In this document: positions 6,299 to 13,195 of the stretch, in pieces
Numbering within the stretch: position 1 is the first letter of the stretch
How the letters are laid out: each line of letters opens with the position of its first letter
Origin: Streptacidiphilus sp. ASG 303
GTDB taxonomy: Bacteria > Actinomycetota > Actinomycetes > Streptomycetales > Streptomycetaceae
Length of the DNA stretch: 64,000 nt
Reading direction: 5' to 3'
Assembly (NCBI RefSeq): GCF_020991365.1
Contig: NZ_JAJLRA010000008.1
Location: 186,001 to 250,000, forward strand
Notes under the pieces: model-generated
What the model was told of the DNA's origin: nothing
The model's database searches: none
What the model saw: only the letters and a program-made list of their open reading frames with translations
Position numbers and translations under genes: made by a program

Positions 6299-8153
6299 CC
6301 AGAAGACCGTGCGGCCCGTCCTGGCTGCTGAGATTGAGCAGCTCAACCCGGCTCAGCGCATGGCAGCAATGCACAACGGCGACCTGGTTGTTCGAGCAGG
6401 ACCGGGCTCAGGTAAAACGCGGACACTAGTCGCAAGAGTGGGCTACCTTCTGGAAAGCGAAATATCGCGGTACCGTGGTGTCGCAGCCCTAACTTACACC
6501 CGACATGCGGCCCAGGAAATTGTAGATCGCTTGGATCGTCTAAGTGTCAGGCCAGGACGTAGACTTACTGCAGGAACTGTTCATTCCTGGTGTCTTTCTG
6601 CAGTCCTCAGGCCGTATTCATACCTTGTAGGGCTTCCGTCGCCCGATGAATCTAAGCTCGTAGATGATAAATCCGGTGAATGGATTACTCTACTTCAGAG
6701 ATGCTTCGATGTAGCTGGTGCTCTTGAAAATCCCAGATACGAGAAAGCAGCCATTACTAGGCTTCGCCGGCGGATCGCTGCTGGATATGAGGTCCAAGCA
6801 GATGACCCGATGACGCAAGCCGCAATACTGGTCGATAGGGAACTCGAAAGGCGCGGTTGGATTGATTTCGACGCAATGGTCTCTCGCAGTCTAAAGATCA
6901 TCAATGAGAATCCCAAGATTGCGCGCCTAATCGTTTCTAGATACCCGTCTCTCGTAGTTGATGAATATCAAGACCTCGGCCCCGTCCTGCACAGGTTGGT
7001 AGTTACACTTCGGGATGAATTCGATATCCAGGTTTCGGCCTTTGGGGACGTAGACCAGGCGGTGATGGGATTTACTGGAGCTGAACCCGAGTTTCTGAAT
7101 GAGCTATCTTCCAAAGATAAATTTGAGACCATCTCTCTTCCGCTCAATTATCGGAGTGGCCAGGCTATCATCTCTGCGAGTCAGGCAGTGCTTAATGAAT
7201 CTCGTCCCTATCAAGCAACCCCCGATAGGGAAGATTTGGGAAGTATTGAGTTGGCTTACGTAGAGGACGGTGGTCTGTGGGATCACAGCAATGCAGTAAT
7301 GGAGTATATTGATGAATTTTTGGCCTCCGGATTTCCTTGTCATCAAATAGCTGTGCTGTACCCAAGGAAGGGGCCCCTGCTGGATGCGCTGCTGTACGCG
7401 TTCAAGCAAAGCAGCCATGCCTATGTGCATGAGGGTGATGAAAGCCTTCCGAGGAGCGATCTAACTGACTTCATCCGAACATGTGCGGCTCGCACCTTTT
7501 CCGGATTTCAACCGATCGGGAGCCTGGCTGAAAAAGACGCCTCCGACGTTGCAACCTTGCGTGGTATTTCTCGACGTTACGCCGAATTGCGACGAAAGAG
7601 CGGACTGGTGGAGCTGGAGAGCCGTGCTTGTGACGCTTTGATCGCAGAGGTCTGCGTGGCTGCCTCATGGGGAAGCTCTGGAGACCTTCTCAGTTGGCTC
7701 AGCTTTATGGTCGAAACTCTTGAACTTAAGGCAGTGGCGAACGCGAGCAACCGAATCGGGGATAGCGAGGATCTGAAGCTCTTTTTGGATCGGTGCGAAG
7801 AGCTTGAAATAACTTTTGAGGACATGTCCTCGGCCGCGATCCGAGCTGGCAAAGTGACGCTTACTACGTATCACTCAGCTAAAGGGAGAGAGTGGGACGT
7901 TGTAATCCTTCCAGGGCTTGTTGAAGGCGTGATGCCGGGATGGAGGTGGAACCAGCGAATGAAACGCTTTGTGGAGCCCTCTGGCAGGCAACTTTCCCAA
8001 GATCGAATGGCGTTTTATGTCGGGTTGACTCGTGCGCGTTCCTCCGCCGTCCTTGTATTTGGGGATTATTGGGAGGGGAAATATGGTTATGTAAATCGAT
8101 TTGGAATCTCGCGTTTTGCGCGAGACGTGATCGATCATATGAGCGCTCAGTGA
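6291..8153 (+). CDS. UvrD/PcrA-like SF1 helicase, GajB-like
   Basis: A 620-residue superfamily 1A helicase with all core motifs: I (GPGSGKTRTL), Ia (LTYTRHAAQEI), II (VVDEYQDL), III (FGDVDQAVMGFTGA), IV (LPLNYRSG), V (TYHSAKGREWDVV) and VI (VGLTRAR). ATG 6291 lies 6 bp after GGAG and overlaps the nuclease gene by 8 bp, so the two are translationally coupled. A UvrD-like helicase directly behind an OLD-TOPRIM nuclease defines class 2 OLD loci, i.e. Gabija, in which GajB acts with the GajA complex in phage defence. It lacks the extra length of housekeeping UvrD or RecB proteins. A stand-alone repair helicase is possible but less likely given the pairing and low GC. Confidence 0.85.
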   Translation: MSDQKTVRPVLAAEIEQLNPAQRMAAMHNGDLVVRAGPGSGKTRTLVARVGYLLESEISRYRGVAALTYTRHAAQEIVDRLDRLSVRPGRRLTAGTVHSWCLSAVLRPYSYLVGLPSPDESKLVDDKSGEWITLLQRCFDVAGALENPRYEKAAITRLRRRIAAGYEVQADDPMTQAAILVDRELERRGWIDFDAMVSRSLKIINENPKIARLIVSRYPSLVVDEYQDLGPVLHRLVVTLRDEFDIQVSAFGDVDQAVMGFTGAEPEFLNELSSKDKFETISLPLNYRSGQAIISASQAVLNESRPYQATPDREDLGSIELAYVEDGGLWDHSNAVMEYIDEFLASGFPCHQIAVLYPRKGPLLDALLYAFKQSSHAYVHEGDESLPRSDLTDFIRTCAARTFSGFQPIGSLAEKDASDVATLRGISRRYAELRRKSGLVELESRACDALIAEVCVAASWGSSGDLLSWLSFMVETLELKAVANASNRIGDSEDLKLFLDRCEELEITFEDMSSAAIRAGKVTLTTYHSAKGREWDVVILPGLVEGVMPGWRWNQRMKRFVEPSGRQLSQDRMAFYVGLTRARSSAVLVFGDYWEGKYGYVNRFGISRFARDVIDHMSAQ

Positions 8154-8365
8154 TGGAGGGGTCCTGCTTTACATCCAGCTGCTACGGGTTGCCGCAGCGA
8201 TGAAGTCACCTCCGGCCGGTCTCGCCGACAAGGATCCTAGGATTGGGCTCTACCGGACGCCTCCAGCGATAATGGTGGCCGACGGACCAGCCTTCACGTA
8301 GCTGGGAGACTCATTCATGCTGGTATGGCCAGTGAGGGGTCTGAAGTCTAGGTGAGGAGAGCCCA

Positions 8366-8827
8366 GTGCCAGAGACCAGCCCTAGAGGAACGTACCTTCA
8401 GGTCGCGAACGCGATTCGCAAGGGCCTTGCTGATGGTTCCATCGCCTCGAATGAGCTACTACCGTCTGAGGCGCAACTTATGTGTCAGTTTGGCGTGGCG
8501 CGCACGACGGTACGGCGAGCGTTTCGGGAACTGGAGCTTGCCGGAGAGATCGAGACGATTGCCGGTGTTGGCCGACGGGTGAAAGGTGCGGTTCAGGGGG
8601 CCCCGTTCCAGCGGGTGGTGGATGCGCTCGTTCGGCAGGTGCGCGACGGTTCGCTTCCGACGGGGGTGAAGATTCCGAGCGAAGCCGAGTTGGCGACGGA
8701 GCACGGTGTCACACGGAACACCGTCCGTCGGGCCGTACGGGAGCTGGAGGCTGCTGGTGTCATTGAGTCGAGGCATGGGGTCGGGCGCTTCGTTCGGCAG
8801 GCTCCGAGCGCAGAAGACCAACCGTAG
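8366..8827 (+). CDS. GntR-family regulator with two tandem winged helices
   Basis: This 153-residue protein is unusual in consisting only of two consecutive GntR winged helix-turn-helix domains. The first runs from about residue 8 to 68 (LPSEAQLMCQFGVARTTVRRAFRELELAG), the second from about 83 to 147 (IPSEAELATEHGVTRNTVRRAVRELEAAG). There is no UTRA or FCD effector domain. GTG 8366 follows GAGGAG by 6 bp. Single-domain GntR proteins such as KorSA control transfer genes of pSAM2-type AICEs, so this is a plausible element repressor, with the duplicated head perhaps acting as an obligate intramolecular dimer. The HD gene follows after 9 bp, suggesting an operon. Confidence 0.85.
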   Translation: MPETSPRGTYLQVANAIRKGLADGSIASNELLPSEAQLMCQFGVARTTVRRAFRELELAGEIETIAGVGRRVKGAVQGAPFQRVVDALVRQVRDGSLPTGVKIPSEAELATEHGVTRNTVRRAVRELEAAGVIESRHGVGRFVRQAPSAEDQP

Positions 8828-8836
8828 GCTGGTGGA

Positions 8837-9391
8837 ATGGGACTGACCGACTGGGCGTATGACCTTGCCGAATCCCTGCTCTCCGAGCGCTTGCCCCAAC
8901 GTTGGGCGCACTCTAAGCGAGTCCTTGCGCAGGCTCAGCGGCTGGCGCCGGCCCTCGGTGCTGATGCTGAGCTGCTGGCCGCAGCGGCCATTGCACACGA
9001 CGTGGGCTATGCCCCTGATGCCGTCGACACCAAGCAGCACATGATCGACGGAGGTCGGTACCTCCGCGACGTGGTCGGTGCCGATGCTCGAATGTGCAGC
9101 CTGGTGGCCTTCCACACGTCGTCGCCGTGGGAGGCGGCCGAGTTGGGACTGTCCGACGTGCTCGCCGAGTTCGAGCCGGTGGTTCCCGAGCTGGTCGACG
9201 CCATCACGTACTGCGACCTGACCAGCGGACCGACCGGCGACCTGGTTGACCCTGTTCGTCGTCTCGATGAGGTCTTGCGGCGATATGGCCCCGGCCATGT
9301 GGTGTTCCGGGCGGTGTCCGCGGCGCGGCCGAGTCTGCTGGAGATGGTCAGGCGGGTGGAGAAGCGGCTGGCGGCGGCCGGCGTCCGGTAG
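8837..9391 (+). CDS. HD-domain phosphohydrolase
   Basis: A 184-residue protein with the HD-superfamily metal site: His25 (RWAHSKRV), the His54-Asp55 doublet (AIAHDVGYA), a later His (VAFHTSSPWEA) and Asp (TYCDLTSG). The substrate is unknown; relatives hydrolyse nucleotides or modified nucleotides. It follows the GntR gene by 9 bp on the same strand and meets the Nudix gene tail to tail with no gap (9391/9392). This GntR-HD-Nudix-XRE group recurs in actinomycete AICEs to my knowledge, where Nudix proteins such as pSAM2 Pif limit redundant transfer, so the HD protein may share such a role (inference). Confidence 0.82.
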   Translation: MGLTDWAYDLAESLLSERLPQRWAHSKRVLAQAQRLAPALGADAELLAAAAIAHDVGYAPDAVDTKQHMIDGGRYLRDVVGADARMCSLVAFHTSSPWEAAELGLSDVLAEFEPVVPELVDAITYCDLTSGPTGDLVDPVRRLDEVLRRYGPGHVVFRAVSAARPSLLEMVRRVEKRLAAAGVR

Positions 9392-9862
9392 TCAGCCGAT
9401 GTGTGGCTCGGAGCGTTCCTGGAACCCGTGGTCGAGGCGGAGGCGTGTGGTGGGCGACATGTCGAGCCTCGGGAGTTCGCCGCGGGGAACCCACCGCACC
9501 TCGTAGGACTCCGAGCTGGCGGTGACGGTGCCGCTCAGGGGCCGGGCGCGGAAGCACAGAGAGAACTCCTGGCGTACCTCGCCGTCGGAGAATGCGATGA
9601 CGTGCCCAGGGTCGGTATAGATGCCGACCAAGCCGACCACCTCGACCTTGATGCCGGTCTCTTCCAGCACCTCGCGGACGACCGTGCCCGTGATGTTCTC
9701 CCCGATTTCCTGGACGCCTCCGGGCATGCCCCAGCGCCCGTTGTCCGAGCGCCGCTCCAGTAGCACTTCGTGCCGGTCGTTGACGACGAACGCCGTCACG
9801 GCCGGGACGATGCTGTTCGGCTTCGGGGCGGCCGGATCGTTGAAGTAGTCGCTGCGGCTCAC
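9392..9862 (-). CDS. Nudix hydrolase, possible Pif-like transfer-immunity protein
   Basis: A 156-residue Nudix protein. The Nudix box is complete: Gly49, Glu55 and REVLEETG at residues 63-70, so it should hydrolyse a nucleoside diphosphate derivative. PGGVQEIGE precedes it, as usual. The gene starts 4 bp after the XRE regulator stops, so the two form an operon on the minus strand. In pSAM2 the Pif protein, which prevents transfer between element-carrying cells, contains a Nudix motif; the location beside AICE regulators makes a similar role plausible, but this is inference. A house-cleaning function is the alternative. Confidence 0.85.
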   Translation of the reverse strand: MSRSDYFNDPAAPKPNSIVPAVTAFVVNDRHEVLLERRSDNGRWGMPGGVQEIGENITGTVVREVLEETGIKVEVVGLVGIYTDPGHVIAFSDGEVRQEFSLCFRARPLSGTVTASSESYEVRWVPRGELPRLDMSPTTRLRLDHGFQERSEPHIG

Positions 9863-9866
9863 GTTT

Positions 9867-10607
9867 TCACCTCGGGAGCGGTACGGATTCGGCCCAGACC
9901 TTCTCGAAGCTCTGCTGGTATGTCGAGACCAGCGCTGCTCCGGCGATCTTGCGCAGGTGCAACACCGGCGCCATAGGGGCGCTTACCCCATAGACCTGCG
10001 TGTTGACCAGCCACTCGTCATCCGAGCGATACAGCGAGTTGTGGAGCGTCGACCGGTGCTGCCGGAACTCGATCCCCGAGACGTCGTACAGCGGGCGGTA
10101 GAGCTTCATCACCTCACGGACCTTATAGGCGACGCCCGCGCCGATCTCTTCCTCTTCCCCACGCCGTGCGATCTCCGGGCTGTCGGGGTCCCCGAGCAGG
10201 ATCCGGGCCTGAACGCCGGACTGTGTTTTCAGCCTCAGTAGTTGCAGCCACCGGGGGTTCTCGGCGAGGAAGACGCCGGCGTGCACCAAGACGCCGATTT
10301 CCCGTTCGGCCCGGCCGAAGAGCTCCAGCCATAGGTCCGGCGGCACGTAGGACCGGTGCGGGTAGACCTTGAGCACTTCCGCATCTGCGGCGTCCTTCCG
10401 CTGGCCGTCGGGCAGGCCATCCGGCCACAGGTACGCCTCGTCCTCGCGCACGTACGCGGCGACGGCCAGCCGATGCCGGCGGTACGGGGCCCGCCCTTTG
10501 GTTATCCACCGTTCGACCGTCTTCGGGTCGACGCCGATGTGGTCCGCAAGCTGCTCGACGCTGATGCCGCGGGTCAGCATGGCTGAGCGCAGGCGTTCGT
10601 TCGCCAT
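9867..10607 (-). CDS. XRE-family regulator with C-terminal sensor-like domain
   Basis: A 246-residue protein with an N-terminal Cro/CI helix-turn-helix (residues 2-37, ISVEQLADHIGVDPKTVERW) and a roughly 180-residue C-terminal domain of unknown function containing VHAGVFLAENPRW and ILLGDPDSPE. Such proteins sit in or beside many actinomycete integrative elements. ATG 10607 was chosen because it follows AGGAG at proper spacing and starts the HTH; the open frame upstream to 10799 lacks domain character. Three GGGACGT boxes lie just upstream (10618-10668) and probably mediate autoregulation. It is co-transcribed with the Nudix gene. Confidence 0.82.
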   Translation of the reverse strand: MANERLRSAMLTRGISVEQLADHIGVDPKTVERWITKGRAPYRRHRLAVAAYVREDEAYLWPDGLPDGQRKDAADAEVLKVYPHRSYVPPDLWLELFGRAEREIGVLVHAGVFLAENPRWLQLLRLKTQSGVQARILLGDPDSPEIARRGEEEEIGAGVAYKVREVMKLYRPLYDVSGIEFRQHRSTLHNSLYRSDDEWLVNTQVYGVSAPMAPVLHLRKIAGAALVSTYQQSFEKVWAESVPLPR

Positions 10608-10617
10608 CCTTGCTCCT

Positions 10618-10668
10618 GGGACGTCTGGGGACGTACTCCGTGCCTCTGACGCTATCCGGGACGTCCCG
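10618..10668. promoter_or_regulatory. GGGACGT operator array upstream of the XRE gene
   Basis: Three copies of GGGACGT occur at 10618-10624, 10628-10634 and 10658-10664. The third is part of the perfect 12-bp palindrome CGGGACGTCCCG (10657-10668). They lie 11-61 bp upstream of the XRE start codon, ideal for autoregulation. The assignment of the XRE protein as ligand is inferred from position. Confidence 0.5.
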
Positions 10669-10779
10669 CCGCGTCCAGTTCTGCGGTCTCTGAGTCCCCT
10701 GTCAGTCCGGCACTCTGATGCCACGTCAGGAAAGACGGCGAATCCGGGAGAGGGCTTGACACCTGGATGAGACCGCGTC

Positions 10780-10818
10780 ACCGTGAGATGCACGGTCAAC
10801 CATGTATCTCATGGTTGA
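10780..10818. promoter_or_regulatory. two abutting inverted repeats, likely AICE operators
   Basis: The first is ACCGTG-n5-CACGGT (10780-10796). The second is TCAACCATG-n5-CATGGTTGA (10796-10818), a perfect 9-bp dyad. Both have 5-bp spacers and share one base. A TTGACA box lies at 10756-10761. They sit between the divergent XRE-Nudix and transfer operons, so a GntR- or XRE-type regulator bound here could control both directions. Confidence 0.5.
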
Positions 10819-10964
10819 GCGGCCCGAACAAGGCCGCTCCGACCTGCACAAACGCGCCTGCCGACGGAGGGCCTGCGCCCACCTCGGCAAGTGAAGGGGC
10901 CCCGGACGGACGGGGCCGAGGGACCCGGACCCCTGGTCAACCGGAGGGCGAGACCGAAAGGTCA

Positions 10965-11182
10965 TGTCGTCTGTGCCTGAAGCGGGAGCGCGCTCCCGAA
11001 GAGGACGACACCACTGGCTGTGCCGCCGAGACCGGGCGGCGCGGGCTACTGCTGATCAACCCATGTCTTTTCGCCCCGGCCCGTGTTTCCCGGCCGGGGC
11101 CTCTTTGCTCGGACTCTGCCGAGCGTCCCCGGCCTGTGAGTCGGGGCGGCTGCCTCCCGGCCAAGGAAAGCGCAGCCGCCCC
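10965..11182 (+). other. structured leader ahead of the transfer operon
   Basis: About 400 bp before the first transfer-operon gene contain no gene but strong secondary structures. TGTCGTC (10965-10971) pairs with GACGACA (11004-11010) and encloses the 16-bp palindrome at 10983-10998. GCCCCGGCC (11073-11081) pairs with GGCCGGGGC (11092-11100) and is followed by CTCTTT. GGGGCGGCTGC (11143-11153) pairs with GCAGCCGCCCC (11172-11182). The last two look like terminators or attenuators. An unrecognised regulatory RNA is possible. Confidence 0.45.
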
Positions 11183-11221
11183 GCTCCGGGCCGGTCCCGT
11201 CTAACCCAAGGAGATCGACCC

Positions 11222-11509
11222 GTGAGGACCATCGTCTCAGGTCAGTACGCCGCTACGGCGGCGGAGTTCGTTGAGCTGGCGCTCGGCATCGACACCGAGC
11301 TGTTCACCGGCCCGGCCGGCCCGGAGTCGCCCGAGGAGCGGGCGGCGCGGTTGGACGTGGCCGGCGCGGTGCTGGCGGACCTGCGCCGGGAGGACCCGGA
11401 GCTGGCCGCCTACGCCACCGCCCTGCTCGCCACCGCCCCCGTCCCGCTGCACTCCCGGCGTCCGACCGCTGCCCGCCGCCCCGCCACCCCGGCGGGGGTG
11501 GCGGCATGA
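11222..11509 (+). CDS. conserved AICE protein of unknown function, 95 residues
   Basis: First gene of the transfer operon. GTG 11222 lies behind AAGGAG (11206-11211), and the product starts VRTIVSGQYAATAAEFVEL. It is a mostly helical acidic protein with a basic, Ala/Pro-rich end (RRPTAARRPATPAG). I know similar small proteins from Streptomyces AICEs, always without assigned function. The next gene overlaps by 4 bp (ATGA). No catalytic motif or membrane segment is visible. An open frame runs further upstream, but it crosses the hairpins and lacks a ribosome binding site. Confidence 0.72.
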   Translation: MRTIVSGQYAATAAEFVELALGIDTELFTGPAGPESPEERAARLDVAGAVLADLRREDPELAAYATALLATAPVPLHSRRPTAARRPATPAGVAA

Positions 11510-11727
11510 GGACCGGACCGTTCCCCGCCGTGCTCGCCCGACTGCGGCTGCTGGCCGTGCTCGCCGGCCTGGCGTGGCTGCTGGGCATCACCCCCGCCGT
11601 CCCGGTGCGGCTGCTGCTGTGTGTCATGGGCGCCATGGTCCTGGCCGTGGACGTCCTCTCCGACGCCGCCCGCCCCACCGGCCCGGCCCGCACGCCGGGC
11701 CGCGACACCCGGGGAGGTGCCCGGTGA
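11506..11727 (+). CDS. small two-helix membrane protein
   Basis: A 73-residue protein with two hydrophobic segments (about residues 9-27 and 30-49) and a basic, Gly/Arg-rich tail, so it is likely an inner-membrane protein with the tail in the cytoplasm. It overlaps the preceding gene by 4 bp and the following by 4 bp (GTGA), so it is translationally coupled in the transfer operon. It could be an Spd-like spread component, but nothing in the sequence is specific. Confidence 0.65.
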   Translation: MRTGPFPAVLARLRLLAVLAGLAWLLGITPAVPVRLLLCVMGAMVLAVDVLSDAARPTGPARTPGRDTRGGAR

Positions 11728-11852
11728 CCGCAGCCGCCCGCGAGGCCGCCGCCCGCGCCGCCGAGGCGGCCAGGGCCGCCGCTGCCGCCGCCCACGCCGC
11801 GGCCGAGGCCGCCCGCCGGGCCCGCGAGGCCGCTACCGGGGGTGCCCGGTGA
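11724..11852 (+). CDS. 42-residue Ala-rich helical peptide
   Basis: GTG 11724 to TGA 11852, starting VTAAAREAAARAAEAARAAA and ending in GGAR. About half of the residues are alanine, with regularly spaced Arg and Glu, predicting one long amphipathic helix. The start overlaps the previous stop (GTGA) and the stop overlaps the next GTG at 11849, and a GGGAGG (11712-11717) precedes the start. Perfect coupling at both ends argues for a real gene despite low complexity; otherwise it would be an unexplained gap in a tight operon. Confidence 0.5.
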   Translation: MTAAAREAAARAAEAARAAAAAAHAAAEAARRAREAATGGAR

Positions 11853-12730
11853 AGCGCGGACCGAAGATCCTGCTGGTGCTCGGACTGCTGGCCGTGGTCG
11901 GCATGGCGTTCCGGGTCTCCTGGAACGCGCTGCGCGACGTGGCCCACGTCATCGGCGCGGACCCGGTCGCCGCCACCGTCTACCCGCTGGTGGTCGACGG
12001 CCTCATGGCGCTGGCGCTGGTGGCGGCCCTGGTGCTGCCGGAGGGCGACCGCCGGTTCGCGCTGCGGATCCTGGCCGGGTACACCGTCGCGTCGCTGGTG
12101 CTGAACTACGTGCACGGGCTGGTGCCCGGCCTGCACAATGCCGGCCGGGTGCGGCTGGCCGACTGGTCGCCCGCCAACTGGGCGCTGGTGCTGCTGGCCA
12201 CCTCGCTGCCGGTCGGCTCCATCTTCTACGGCTCCGACCTGGTCGCCAAAGTGCTGCACCACCGTCCCGCGACCGGCGAAGCACCGCAGACCGTGACGAA
12301 TCGGTCGGTGCCTGACCTGCCCGCACCGGCCGACCCCGCCCCCGAGCCGTCGGTCTACGCCCCGCCGCCCCCGGCCCCGACCGAGGCGGCGCCGGTCGTG
12401 CCGCTCGCCGCTCCTGTGGCCGACTCCCGTCCGACCGTGGCCGCCCGTGCGGTCCGGCCGCGCAAGCCGACCGGGAAGCTCCCGGCCGCCGCCCGGTCGC
12501 CCCGACCGGTCCGCACCCCGGACCAACTCCTCACCGAGGCGCGGGAGGCCACCGCCGGGTGGCCGGACCGGGAGCTGACGGCCGACCGCATCCGGGTCGC
12601 GGTCCGCACCTCCGCCGAGAGGGCCCGCACCCTGCGGGACGCCCTCAAGGCCGAGCGCGTCGCCGCCACCACCCCGGCCGGGCTGCACCTGGTCACCGAG
12701 GCCGCTCCGGATGCTGCGGCGGTTGAGTGA
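11849..12730 (+). CDS. DUF2637 membrane protein of the transfer operon
   Basis: A 293-residue protein. The first about 130 residues hold four hydrophobic segments of the DUF2637 type (LLVLGLLAVVGMAF, VYPLVVDGLMALALVAALVL, ILAGYTVASLVLNYVHG, WALVLLATSLPVGSIFYG). A Pro/Ala-rich linker follows, then a basic helical domain (about residues 220-285; TPDQLLTEAREATAGWPDRELTADRIRVAV) that could be a DNA-binding fold. DUF2637 proteins are typical of actinomycete mobile elements next to FtsK-like Tra and may help position the conjugation complex (inference). GTG 11849 overlaps the previous stop. Confidence 0.8.
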   Translation: MKRGPKILLVLGLLAVVGMAFRVSWNALRDVAHVIGADPVAATVYPLVVDGLMALALVAALVLPEGDRRFALRILAGYTVASLVLNYVHGLVPGLHNAGRVRLADWSPANWALVLLATSLPVGSIFYGSDLVAKVLHHRPATGEAPQTVTNRSVPDLPAPADPAPEPSVYAPPPPAPTEAAPVVPLAAPVADSRPTVAARAVRPRKPTGKLPAAARSPRPVRTPDQLLTEAREATAGWPDRELTADRIRVAVRTSAERARTLRDALKAERVAATTPAGLHLVTEAAPDAAAVE

Positions 12731-13101
12731 TGGGCGGCCCCCGGTTCTGGGACCCCGACGGGGAGCGGTTCGGCCTGCCGACCTACCCGTGGCGGATGGC
12801 CCCGGAGGGTCTGGCGACCCGGCGGCAGCTCCGTGCCGAGGGGCTGCGGCCCGGCGGCCAGGACGTGGCTGCGCAGATCCTCTGGCGCAACCGGCGGCGC
12901 GGCGTTCGCGCGGCTTACCTCTACAGGGTCGACCTGGCTCGCCCGGTGCGGCCGATGACCCCCGCCCGCGCCGCCGCACTCGCGGCGGCGATGCGGGCCC
13001 GCCGCACCTGCCCGGTCTGCGGGCGGGATGCGGGCTACGTCCTCCCCGCCCGCTACGGCACCTGCCTGCCCTGCGCGGAACCCGCCGCAGCCGCGGCCTG
13101 A
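12730..13101 (+). CDS. RRQRL-motif zinc-binding protein
   Basis: A 123-residue protein of the family NCBI names RRQRL motif-containing zinc-binding protein. The motif is seen here as RRQLRAEGLRPGGQD. The middle part is VAAQILWRNRRRGVRAAYLYRVDLA, and a C-terminal zinc ribbon has CPVCGRDAGY...CLPC. It is found in AICE transfer operons beside DUF2637 and Tra; the role is unknown and nucleic-acid binding is likely. ATG 12730 overlaps the preceding TGA; GTG 12727 is an alternative start. Confidence 0.8.
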   Translation: MGGPRFWDPDGERFGLPTYPWRMAPEGLATRRQLRAEGLRPGGQDVAAQILWRNRRRGVRAAYLYRVDLARPVRPMTPARAAALAAAMRARRTCPVCGRDAGYVLPARYGTCLPCAEPAAAAA

Positions 13102-13136
13102 GGAACAGAGCCACTTCCAGTTGATCCGGGGCGCGC

Positions 13137-13175
13137 CCTCGCTTGCCGGCTTCCGGCGCGCCCCGGCACCTCCAC
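13137..13175 (+). terminator. GC-rich hairpin just ahead of tra
   Basis: CGGGGCGCGCC (13137-13147) and GGCGCGCCCCG (13165-13175) form a perfect 11-bp stem with a 17-nt loop between the zinc-protein gene and the tra start. There is no U tract, so it could be an attenuator or a stem protecting the tra mRNA rather than a terminator. Confidence 0.4.
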
Positions 13176-13195
13176 TCATGAGAGAGGCACGCGAA

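Noticed and set aside
6291-8153. Housekeeping UvrD/PcrA repair helicase
   Set aside because: Low GC, 8-bp overlap with an OLD nuclease and location among mobile genes fit a defence helicase better.
8260-8300. Second copy of the tRNA-Phe 3' end as left att site
   Set aside because: Only a short GGTGGCC match is present; the T-arm sequence is absent.
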